Shown here: positions 50,246-58,343 of the stretch, one piece after another
Position numbering within the stretch: position 1 is the first letter of the stretch
Layout: each line of letters begins with the position of its first letter
From: Acidobacteriota bacterium
Lineage (GTDB): Bacteria; Acidobacteriota; Thermoanaerobaculia; Multivoradales; Multivoraceae
Direction of reading: 5' to 3'
Assembly (NCBI GenBank): GCA_028875725.1
Contig: JAPPCR010000006.1
Coordinates: 398,134 to 462,133 of the forward strand
DNA: 64,000 bases
Notes under the pieces: model-generated
What the model was told of the DNA's origin: nothing
Database searches by the model: none
Seen by the model: the letters and a program-made list of their open reading frames with translations, nothing else
Translations under genes and position numbers: made by a program

Positions 50246-51444
50246 TGCCGCGTATCTCCACCCGCTGGCAGATAGTCGGGGCACTGTTCGCGATGATGAT
50301 GTTCTCGTCCGGCCTCGGCTTCTACAACCAGTCGGTTCTGCTCGAGGCGCTGACGCGTGAACGCGGTCTGACCGTCTTCGCGGCCTCGCTCGCCCCGACG
50401 ATCTTCTTCGCCGTGAGCGGTTTCGCCGGGCTCGGCGTCGCCAGCGTGATCGAATGGGTCGATGCCCGCTGGTCGGTCGCGGCGGGCGTGGCGATCTGCG
50501 CCGCGTCCCTCGTGCTGATCGGTCGTGTCGAGACGCTCCTTCAGGTCTACCTGGCCTTCGCTCTCTTCGGCTTCGGATTCTCCGCCACGAACATGCTGAC
50601 GGCGAGCACGGTCGTCACGCGGTGGTTCGCGCGCCGACGGGCACTTGCCCTGTCGGTCGTGTTCACGGGGCTGTCGGTCGGCGGCATCGCGGTCGCGCCC
50701 TTCGCCGCCTGGGTGATGGGTGAGTACGGTCTGCGGCGCGGCACCGAGATCGTGGCCGCCGTGTACGTCGTGGGCATCCTGCCCCTGTCGCTTTGGCGGC
50801 TGATTCCGCGGCCGCGCGGAGAGATGGACCGGGTGGGGGAGTTCGAGGGCGCCGAGGAGCCGGGCGTCACCGCCCGGGAGGCGTTCCGCTCACGCTACTT
50901 CCTGGGCATCGCCGGCACGTTCTTCTTCGGTCTGATGGCGCAGGTCGGCGCCATCGCCCACCAGTTTCGCCTGGTCAGCGTCCACGAGCCCGGCGTGGCG
51001 GGCCTCGCGGTCTCGGTGCTGGCCGCCTCGAGCGTGGTGGGACGGTTGGCCTCCGGCGCGTTGCTGGAGCGGATTCCCTACCGTGGGTTCGCGCTGGTCC
51101 TGCTGGTTCTCCAGGGCTTCACGCTGGTCGTCCTGGGATCGAGCACCAGCGTGGCGGGCCTGCTGATCGCGTCGAGCGCCTTCGGGCTCACCATCGGCAG
51201 CTTCCTCATGATGCAGCCGCTCCTGATCGCCGAGGCCTTCGGCACCCGGAGCTACGCACGGATCTACTCGGTGAGCACGCTGCTGGCCTCGATCGGCGTC
51301 GCGCTGGGACCCTTCCTGCTGGGATGGGCTCACGACCTGGCAGGCGGCTATCGGAACGCCTACGCGTTGGGAGCGGTGATGTCCTGGCTCGGCTGCGTGG
51401 CGCTCTGGGCAGCGGGGAGGGACTTTGTGCGCCGGCCGGCGTGA
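50245..51444 (+). CDS. MFS transporter
   Basis: A 399-residue major facilitator with twelve helices, starting MPRISTRWQIVGALFAMMMF. Loop 2-3 is weakly conserved (ASVIEWVDARWSV), the loop near TM4-5 is VTRWFARRRALALSVVFTGL, typical of monocarboxylate/oxalate-formate-type MFS carriers, and the second half has SVVGRLASGALLERIPYRGF. A substrate cannot be assigned, though this subgroup often carries organic acids. The ATG shares one base with the permease stop, so it may be expressed with the ABC exporter. A TetR regulator follows on the same strand. Confidence 0.88.
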   Translation: MPRISTRWQIVGALFAMMMFSSGLGFYNQSVLLEALTRERGLTVFAASLAPTIFFAVSGFAGLGVASVIEWVDARWSVAAGVAICAASLVLIGRVETLLQVYLAFALFGFGFSATNMLTASTVVTRWFARRRALALSVVFTGLSVGGIAVAPFAAWVMGEYGLRRGTEIVAAVYVVGILPLSLWRLIPRPRGEMDRVGEFEGAEEPGVTAREAFRSRYFLGIAGTFFFGLMAQVGAIAHQFRLVSVHEPGVAGLAVSVLAASSVVGRLASGALLERIPYRGFALVLLVLQGFTLVVLGSSTSVAGLLIASSAFGLTIGSFLMMQPLLIAEAFGTRSYARIYSVSTLLASIGVALGPFLLGWAHDLAGGYRNAYALGAVMSWLGCVALWAAGRDFVRRPA

Positions 51445-51471
51445 ACCGGACGCGGCCTGACTTCAGTGACA

Positions 51472-51510
51472 CCAACAAAGTTGGAACGATTGTCGGATCG
51501 ACTGTAGACT
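51472..51510 (+). promoter_or_regulatory. Promoter and palindromic operator of the TetR gene
   Basis: A -35-like TTGGAA (51481-51486), 18-base spacer and -10-like TAGACT (51505-51510) precede the regulator. The perfect inverted repeat CCAAC-AAA-GTTGG (51472-51484) overlaps the -35 element, where a repressor dimer would block transcription. A second, shorter symmetry (CGAT...ATCG) lies in the spacer. The rest of the 51445-51554 gap shows nothing else. Confidence 0.5.
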
Positions 51511-51554
51511 CTGCGCCCATTTCGGACGCGCGGGCTCCCGGGAGAGGAGGTTTC

Positions 51555-52226
51555 TTGGCGGGTCGAAGAGAACTGAACATGCGTCGCCGCAAGCGGCGGA
51601 TCCTGGAGGCGGCAACGAAGCTGATCTCCAATGGAGGCATCGAGGCGTGCACGATGCGCGAGCTGGCCCGCAGGGCGCGGCTCGATGTCACTACCCTGTA
51701 CAACTACTACGGGTCGAAGGAGGAAATCCTCGAGGCTCTGCGCCGATCCGGAGCTCGAAAACTGGAGCGCCGGATCGAGGAACTCGAGGAAACGGAGCCC
51801 ATCGACCGCATTCGTGCGATTGTCGACCTGATGCTGGGTGTAAAGGAGTCACCACCCGCCCTGGCGAGGCCCATCAATCAACCTGGACCACGGCGTCGCC
51901 CGGGAGATGGTCCGATCGAAGGGGTCGCGAGGGTGCACCTCGACCATGAACTGCGCGAAGCAGTTGCCGATGGCGACCTGGTTCCTTCGGTCGACATCGA
52001 GCTGTTGGCCCTGGTCATTCTCGGTCACGCCCATGTGTGGTTGCCGCTGTGGGCGCGTCGAGTCGTCGACGCCGAGGAGACGGCGGCGCGGGTCGGTTAC
52101 TTCGTGAGCCTGTGCCTGCTGGCGGCCGCAACGGACGCGGCGCGTCCCCGACTCGAACGGGAGATGCTGGAGAGCCAGAGTCGGCTCGCCGCCATCGATG
52201 CGGCGGTTGAACCTGCTGCTGTCTGA
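51555..52226 (+). CDS. TetR-family transcriptional regulator
   Basis: A 223-residue regulator. The N-terminal helix-turn-helix is RRILEAATKLISNGGIEACT, MRELARRARLDVTTLYNYYG and SKEEILEALRRSG, a standard TetR domain. The ligand domain continues to RVHLDHELREAVADGDLVPS and LALVILGHAHVWLPLWARRV. The TTG at 51555 has a strong GGAGAGGAGG site 4 bases upstream; an ATG at 51579 is the alternative. Between about residues 107 and 123 the sequence (QPGPRRRPGDGPIEG) looks out of frame; another frame reads INLDHGVAREMVRSKG (see findings). It may regulate itself through CCAACAAAGTTGG, and possibly the MFS gene. Confidence 0.85.
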   Translation: MAGRRELNMRRRKRRILEAATKLISNGGIEACTMRELARRARLDVTTLYNYYGSKEEILEALRRSGARKLERRIEELEETEPIDRIRAIVDLMLGVKESPPALARPINQPGPRRRPGDGPIEGVARVHLDHELREAVADGDLVPSVDIELLALVILGHAHVWLPLWARRVVDAEETAARVGYFVSLCLLAAATDAARPRLEREMLESQSRLAAIDAAVEPAAV

Positions 52227-52274
52227 TCGTTCACGGGCCGGGGCTGTCGGGCATCACGGCCGCGCCGGGATCCC

Positions 52275-53704
52275 TCAAGGGAGGGCAGCCTTCCAGCCGG
52301 CCTCGAGGGCACGTGCGAGATCGTCTCTCAAGGCGGCGTGGGCGGGATCCTTGCTGAGGTTCTCGAACTCCCTCGGATCCGTCTCCAGATCATAGAGTTC
52401 GATCTCCGCGTCGCCGCCTTCGACCGGGGCCCACTCGGTGTAGCGGTAGCGGGCGGTTCGAACGCTGAGCCCGGCGGTGAGATGCTGCCGGTCGGGCCGC
52501 GTGAAACGATCCGAGCGCGAGAAGATCGCGCTCTTCCAGTCCCGGGCCGGGTTCTCGAGTAGCGGTCGGAAGCTCGTGCCCTCGAGACCAACGGGCGCGG
52601 GAAGGCCACAAAGATCGGCCAGCGTCGGGTAGAGATCGACCAGTTCGACCAGCCCTGCGGTCGTCGCGCCGCCGGCGAATCCGGGCGCGCGCACGATCAG
52701 GGGCACGCGGGTCGACTCCTCGAACTGCGACTGCTTGCGCCACATGCCGCCGTGCTCACCGAGGTGGAAGCCGTGGTCGCTGACGAAGACGACGATCGTC
52801 GATTCCCCGAGCCCGAGTTCGCTGAGCGCGTCGAGCAGCAGGCCGACCTGGTGGTCGACCAGGGTCACGGTGGCGTGGTAGGCCGCGATCGCCTGACGCT
52901 GCTGGTCGTCGGTGTGCAGGGCGTCGTCCGGGTAGCCGACGATCGCCGGAGCCGGAATGTCGTCGCGGTCGTCGGTGGGCTCGTTCGGCAACGCGGTCTC
53001 CGAAAGCGGGTGCTGTTCGAAGAAGCTGGCGGGCGCCACCCAGGGCTGGTGCGGTTTGTGGAAACCGGCGGCGACGAAGAACGGCTCGTCGCCGGCGTGC
53101 TCCCGCAGGATCTCGATGACTCTGCGCGTCGTGCGGCCGTCGGGCGTGTCCTCTTCGCGCTCGTCGGTTGCTCGCCAGGTGAGCGGCAGACCGCCGGTGC
53201 GGCCGTGGGGCGCGAAGACGTCGGCGCGCGACATGCCGTCTTCCGAGCCTTCGGTCCAGGAGTTGTCGCGGACCTCCGAGTGGTCGACAGCGGGAACGCC
53301 ACCGAGTCCTCGTAGCGGCCATGCGCCACCTTGCCGACCCGGGCGGTGAAGTAGCCGTGATCCCGGAAGTACTCGGGCAACATCACGGCATCGCCTACCG
53401 CGTGCCGCAGCGCCAGGAAGTTGTGAAGGACCTGGGTCGTCTCGGGCCGCAGGCCGCTCAGGAAAGACGCTCGCGAGGGGTTGCAGACCGGATGCTGTGC
53501 GTAGGCGCGGTCGAAGCGAACGCCCTCGGCCGCCAGGCGGTCGAGGTTCGGTGTCCTCGCGGTCGGGTAGGCGCCGTAGCTGCCGAGCGCGACGTTCAGG
53601 TCGTCGGCGACGATGAACAGGACGTTGTGCCGGACGGGCGGATCGGTAGAGGGCGCGCAGGAGAGGAAGACGAGCAGCAGGACCGAGGCCACGGTTGTTC
53701 TCAT
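52275..53704 (-). pseudogene. Secreted sulfatase (iduronate-2-sulfatase-like) with a frameshift
   Basis: Two frames together encode one type I sulfatase of about 476 residues. The N-terminal frame begins at the ATG at 53704 with a lipoprotein-like signal (VLLLVFLSCAPS), VLFIVADDLNVALGSYG and the active-site CNPSRASFLSG (Cys74 for formylglycine), then RVGKVAHGRYEDSVAF. At about 53292-53294 the frame changes: the rest (PAVDHSEVRDNSWTEGSEDG, FFVAAGFHKPHQPW, FVSDHGFHLGEHGGMWRKQS, ELYDLETDPREFENLS) lies in another frame to the stop at 52275. Adding one C to a CCC run on the coding strand restores continuity. It may be a true pseudogene, an assembly error or programmed shifting. Confidence 0.85.
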
Positions 53705-53713
53705 GCGCGTCTC

Positions 53714-54454
53714 CTAGATCAGTCCCTGGTAGGCGCCGCCGTCGAGCAGAATGCTGGTGCCCGTGATGAACCGCGCCGGCTCTGAGCACAGGAAGGCGAC
53801 CGCCTTGCCGAAGTCCTCGGCGGTGCCGAGCGTCCCGGTGGGCACGCGCTGGGCCACGACGTCCGTGTTGCCGAGCGACTTGATCCGGTCCGTGGCGTGG
53901 ATGCCGGGCTGGGCCGAGTTGACCGTCACGCCGTCCCGGGCGACCTCCGCCGACAGGGTCTTGAGGAAGCTGCTGACTCCGGCGCGGGCCACGGAGGAGG
54001 CGGCGAGGTTGCCGATCGGCTGGCGGGCGCCGATCGAGGTGATCGCCACGATCCGCCCCCAGCCGCGCTCGCGCATGCCGGGGAGAGCCGCCTGGCACAT
54101 CACGATCGTGGACAGCAGGTTCAGGTCGATCGCCTCGCGGTAGCCGTCGATCGAAGTGGTGGCTGGGGAACCGGGCGGCGGGCCGCCGGCGTTGGCGACC
54201 AGGATGTCGACGTGGCCCAGCTTCTCGCTCGCCTGCTCGATGAAGGAACGCGCGCCTTCCTCGGTGGACATGTCGGCGACGACGGGCACGGCGCCGGCGC
54301 CCAGTTCCGCGGCGGCTTCCCTGATCCGCTCCTCGCTGCGGCTGCAGATCGCGACTTCAACGCCGTCCTCGAGCAGCGCCCTGGCGCAGCCGAAGCCGAG
54401 TCCCGTCGATGCCGCGGCGACGGCGGCCTTCTTTCCCTGGATTCCCAGATCCAT
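53714..54454 (-). CDS. Atypical short-chain dehydrogenase/reductase
   Basis: A 246-residue SDR-fold protein. The nucleotide site VAAASTGLGFGCARALLEDG and VEVAICSRSEERI, and ILVANAGGPPPGSP, fit the family, but the catalytic YxxxK is replaced: the segment aligned with Y-S-A-A-K-A-G reads S-S-V-A-R-A-G, with Ser for Tyr and Arg for Lys. The motif Ser is kept in ITSIGARQPIGN. The C terminus RFITGTSILLDGGAYQG is normal. Similar SDRs without the canonical Tyr exist and their chemistry is unclear. It precedes the frameshifted sulfatase by 9 bases on the same strand. Confidence 0.88.
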   Translation of the reverse strand: MDLGIQGKKAAVAAASTGLGFGCARALLEDGVEVAICSRSEERIREAAAELGAGAVPVVADMSTEEGARSFIEQASEKLGHVDILVANAGGPPPGSPATTSIDGYREAIDLNLLSTIVMCQAALPGMRERGWGRIVAITSIGARQPIGNLAASSVARAGVSSFLKTLSAEVARDGVTVNSAQPGIHATDRIKSLGNTDVVAQRVPTGTLGTAEDFGKAVAFLCSEPARFITGTSILLDGGAYQGLI

Positions 54455-54501
54455 CGTTGGCTCTCTCCTCTGTTGTCGGTCCCTGGTTGGGTTTGGCGGC
54501 G

Positions 54502-55497
<996 letters not shown>

Positions 55498-55534
55498 GAG
55501 GCGCACTCTAGCGCCGCTTGGATACGATGGCGCG

Positions 55535-55936
55535 ATGACCGCCCCGACCGCGGTCGAGCGATCCCGGGTCACGCTCGATCTCGACACCTTCTGGAACTGG
55601 CTCGTTCTCCATCCGAACTGCGTCATCCGGGCCGGATCGGTTGATGCCTTGCTCTGCGACGACGAGGACTTCCACTGGCACTTCGTTGCGGAGGAGAACT
55701 CTCTCCTGATCGCACAGCTCGTCTACGGCAAGCGTCTGGTGGGAGAGATCCTGATCGACCGCGAGCGGGTCGTCTACGTCCAGTCGTTCCAGGGCGAGCA
55801 CGGAAACGAGTACGTCTTCGAGCTGATCTCGGAGACGGAGAGTGAGTGCCTGGCCGCATGGGTCTTCGTCATGTCCCACGGCCTGGACGACGAACCTCAG
55901 GAGTCGGCCCACGCGACTCCTTCCCTGGTTCACTGA
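55535..55936 (+). CDS. Hypothetical protein
   Basis: A 133-residue soluble protein with no family I recognise. It opens with a predicted helix (LDTFWNWLVLHPNCVIRAGS) and continues with alternating hydrophobic strands (WHFVAEENSLLIAQLVYGKR, RLVGEILIDRERVVYVQSFQ, EYVFELISETESECLAAWVF), so it is probably an alpha+beta domain of cytosolic type. The last 20 residues are polar. It starts 37 bases from the divergent MBL gene. A small CGGCC-GAAC-GGCCG hairpin (55937-55950) follows the stop. Confidence 0.7.
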   Translation: MTAPTAVERSRVTLDLDTFWNWLVLHPNCVIRAGSVDALLCDDEDFHWHFVAEENSLLIAQLVYGKRLVGEILIDRERVVYVQSFQGEHGNEYVFELISETESECLAAWVFVMSHGLDDEPQESAHATPSLVH

Positions 55937-55961
55937 CGGCCGAACGGCCGGGGGACCGACC

Positions 55962-56024
55962 TTGACGCTGCGCATCCTCGGCGTCGTCGATCTACGCCGG
56001 CGGCGGAGTGGAGTTCGACCTTGA
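55962..56024 (+). other. Duplicated leader frame before the metallophosphoesterase
   Basis: A TTG-initiated 20-codon frame reads (M)TLRILGVVDL and then RRRRSGVRP before a TGA whose first bases overlap the TTG start of the next gene (TTGA). The next gene opens with the same ten residues, TLRILGVVDL, but using different synonymous codons (ACGCTGCGC versus ACTCTCCGG). It is either a remnant of a duplicated 5' end or a coupled leader peptide. Confidence 0.5.
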
Positions 56025-56689
56025 CTCTCCGGATTCTCGGCGTCGTCGATCTGCACTGGTCCGGCAAGAGGCCGCCGCGCCTGCCGGACCCGTCCGGCTT
56101 CGACCTGGTGCTCCTGGCCGGGGATCTGACGAACTTCCTGGGTCCGGACCATGCCCGCCGGATCGTCGAACCGCTTCAGGACTCGGGCGTGCCGGTGCTG
56201 GCGGTGTGCGGCAACTGCGACCAGCCGCCGGTCGAGGACTACTTCCGCGAGATCGACATTGACCTCGATCGTCGGGCTCGCGTGATCGAGGGCGTCCGGT
56301 TCCTCGGCCTTTCCGGCGGCCTTCCCTTCGGTGAGCTTCCGTACGAACGGACCGAGGAGGACTACGAACGAGTAGCCGCCGAGGCCTTCGAGCGGGCCGC
56401 CGCAGTCGAGGGAAGGCCCACCATCCTCGTTTCCCACCAGCCGCCCCACGGCACCGCCTGCGACCTCGCCCGCGGCCAGCACGTCGGCTCGAAGTCGCTC
56501 CGTGCCGCAGTCGAGCGCCACCAGCCCGACCTTGTCTTCTCCGGCCACATCCACGAAGCGATAGGCGAAGACACGATCGGCTCAACCCGCCTCGTCAACC
56601 CCGGCCCCTGGTTCCAGGGCCGCTCCGTGGTCATCGAAGCCGACCCGGACGCTGGGACCGTCGACTTCGAGATTCGCGCGCCGGATTAG
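56021..56689 (+). CDS. Calcineurin-like metallophosphoesterase (YfcE/MJ0936-like)
   Basis: A 222-residue phosphoesterase. Metal-binding motifs of the calcineurin-like fold are LGVVDLHWSGK (D-x-H), VLLAGDLTNFLG (GD), AVCGNCDQPP (GNCD in place of GNHD), LVSHQPPHGT (H) and FSGHIHEAIG (GHxH). The start appears to be the TTG at 56021, since homology begins with TLRILGVVDL; no ATG is suitably placed. The GNCD variant is also found in archaeal-type members. The substrate is probably a small phosphodiester but is not known. Element B follows within the convergent gap. Confidence 0.88.
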   Translation: MTLRILGVVDLHWSGKRPPRLPDPSGFDLVLLAGDLTNFLGPDHARRIVEPLQDSGVPVLAVCGNCDQPPVEDYFREIDIDLDRRARVIEGVRFLGLSGGLPFGELPYERTEEDYERVAAEAFERAAAVEGRPTILVSHQPPHGTACDLARGQHVGSKSLRAAVERHQPDLVFSGHIHEAIGEDTIGSTRLVNPGPWFQGRSVVIEADPDAGTVDFEIRAPD

Positions 56690-56720
56690 CGGCGCGCGCG
56701 GCGCCGTTCGGTTTGGGCCG

Positions 56721-56899
56721 CCTGCCGGCGGGGCCGGAGGGGAGGTTCCCATCGGACGCTCACGCTTGTTCGGTGGATTGGGGGGGTCAGCGCTCGCTTC
56801 GGTCGGCTGCGCTGCGGTAGGTCGTCGGTCGAGGTGACGGTCTGGGGAGGCGCTTGCCTCCAGCCCGCTGGGAACCTCCCCTCCGGCCCCGCCGACAGG
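56721..56899 (-). repeat. Long-stem inverted-repeat element, copy B
   Basis: The 35-base ends (56721-56755 and 56865-56899) are inverted copies with two mismatches, enclosing about 110 bases. It is the second copy of the element at 20596-20767, in opposite orientation: its reverse complement shares the two interior blocks described there and a GTGAGCG near the far arm. It lies in the gap between the convergent metallophosphoesterase and DUF429-like genes. The other bases of this gap (56690-56720 and 56900-56989) hold no gene I can see. Confidence 0.85.
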
Positions 56900-56989
56900 C
56901 TGGACCGCGCTGAGCCGCGTGGCGTCGGTTAGTCGTAGCTGTTAGTAGCCGTTCGCAGCGTCGAGGGTCGACGGTTACGAGTCGGCTCT

Positions 56990-58243
56990 CTAGCGGAACC
57001 AGTAGCCGAAGTCCCTGCGGAAGAGTTCCTTGCGCAATTGGGGGTTCTTTATGTCCGGGAACCAGTCGGGGTGTCTTCGGCGCGATGCGACGTGAGCGTC
57101 CCAGCCGCCCCGAGAGTCGGAGAAGACCTTGGAACAGCCCGGGATCGGGCACCGGTATGTGACCTTCTCGCCGGGGGTGCTCTGTCGTGGTTCTGGCGGG
57201 CGCAGTTCTTCCTTGGGAGCGGCAGCGAGCGGCAGTTGGGCCTTGTCCTGAGGAGCCTTGTCGGGCTTGGGGATGGTTCTTGATCTGCGGGCCGGATCGA
57301 CGGGACCGGCCAGGAGCATCGAGCCTTCGGCGATGTGATCCATCCAGTCGGGCGTCGTCAGCGAAGTGTGTTCAAGGGCGCAGCGCAGAACGGCGGCGGC
57401 GGTGAACAGCGCGTCGAAGTCGTCTTCGTCGTTTCGCGCGCTGTCGAGATCGCCGAGCTTCACGCCGTAGGTCGTCACCCATTTGGCGGCGGCGAGCAGG
57501 TTGCAGGCGTCGTTTCGCGGTTGCTGCCGGGTCTTGGCGACAACGAACCGTCTGGTTGGTAACTCCTCGGCAGGAGCTGCGGCATAGGCGAGGCCGGGGT
57601 ACGTCTCCGCCAGCACGATCCTGTTCGCGGAGAGAAGCTCAGCGAGTTCGCCTTCGAAAGGCCAGACCACGAACTTGCGGTTCGTTCTCAGGTTCGGAGC
57701 CAGCTCTCGCCAGAAGTCACGGGTCCCGGAACCCACGGTTCCAGGGATGCCACTCACGGCGAACAGAGGCTTGGCGCCGGTGGATCGGTCGATCAGACGG
57801 AGGAAACCGTCGTCGGCTTTCTTCGTGAAACCGGTCAGAGCGCCCTTGCCCTTTGGCACGTGGAACCAGGGCCGATCGACGCGCCACTGTTCGTGCTTTC
57901 GGGCCGTGTTGGCCGGGTTGAAGAACTGCTGATTGCCGCCGAGTCGGCCGAGCCAGTCCAGGAAGTTGGTGGGTTGGCCATACCGAGAATCGGCGAGAAC
58001 CAGCTTCCAGTAGCTCGTGGGGACTCCCAGAACCACGTCGACTCCCACCAGCACACTTCCTTCCGTAGAGAGTTCTTCCGCGAGAGTCATCAGGCTCTTG
58101 AGCCGCCAGTCCGACCGTTCCTCCCTGCGGATCTCACGTTCCCTCAGATCGGCGACGTAGACCGCGCGCTTTCTTGGCTCCTTGCTCCAATCCGCAGAGA
58201 CAAAGAAACGGAGGTACCGGTGCTTCTCTAGCTTCGGGGGCAT
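56990..58243 (-). CDS. DUF429-like (predicted RNase H-fold nuclease) protein with C-terminal C2H2 zinc finger
   Basis: A 417-residue protein. Residues 12-310 look like the DUF429/ribonuclease-H-like fold: FVSADWSKEPRKRAVYVADL (first strand pair with Asp), LVGVDVVLGVPTSYW (second acidic strand), IVLAETYPGLAYA (the Glu of the family's E-x-Y-P motif) and NDEDDFDALFTAAAVLRCAL (C-terminal acidic helix). A proline-rich linker leads to YRCPIPGCSKVFSDSRGGWD and AHVASRRRHPDW: Cys365, Cys370, His384 and His391 with C-x4-C-x13-H-x6-H spacing of a zinc finger. The family assignment is moderate; the acidic residues suit a nuclease. No partner gene is evident. Confidence 0.75.
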   Translation of the reverse strand: MPPKLEKHRYLRFFVSADWSKEPRKRAVYVADLREREIRREERSDWRLKSLMTLAEELSTEGSVLVGVDVVLGVPTSYWKLVLADSRYGQPTNFLDWLGRLGGNQQFFNPANTARKHEQWRVDRPWFHVPKGKGALTGFTKKADDGFLRLIDRSTGAKPLFAVSGIPGTVGSGTRDFWRELAPNLRTNRKFVVWPFEGELAELLSANRIVLAETYPGLAYAAAPAEELPTRRFVVAKTRQQPRNDACNLLAAAKWVTTYGVKLGDLDSARNDEDDFDALFTAAAVLRCALEHTSLTTPDWMDHIAEGSMLLAGPVDPARRSRTIPKPDKAPQDKAQLPLAAAPKEELRPPEPRQSTPGEKVTYRCPIPGCSKVFSDSRGGWDAHVASRRRHPDWFPDIKNPQLRKELFRRDFGYWFR

Positions 58244-58284
58244 GTCGCGTGTCGTGCTCGGGAGTCTCAGTGCTTGAGATCTAC

Positions 58285-58299
58285 ACAACCGATCGTTGT
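58285..58299. promoter_or_regulatory. 15-bp inverted repeat upstream of the DUF429-like gene
   Basis: ACAAC-CGATC-GTTGT is a perfect 5-5-5 inverted repeat 42 bases before the start of the DUF429-like gene on the minus strand. It may be a regulator site; no promoter hexamers are convincing here. Confidence 0.35.
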
Positions 58300-58343
58300 T
58301 CTCGTTGTCCGAGCAGCGGCAAAGGGCAGCCGACAGGCGGCTG

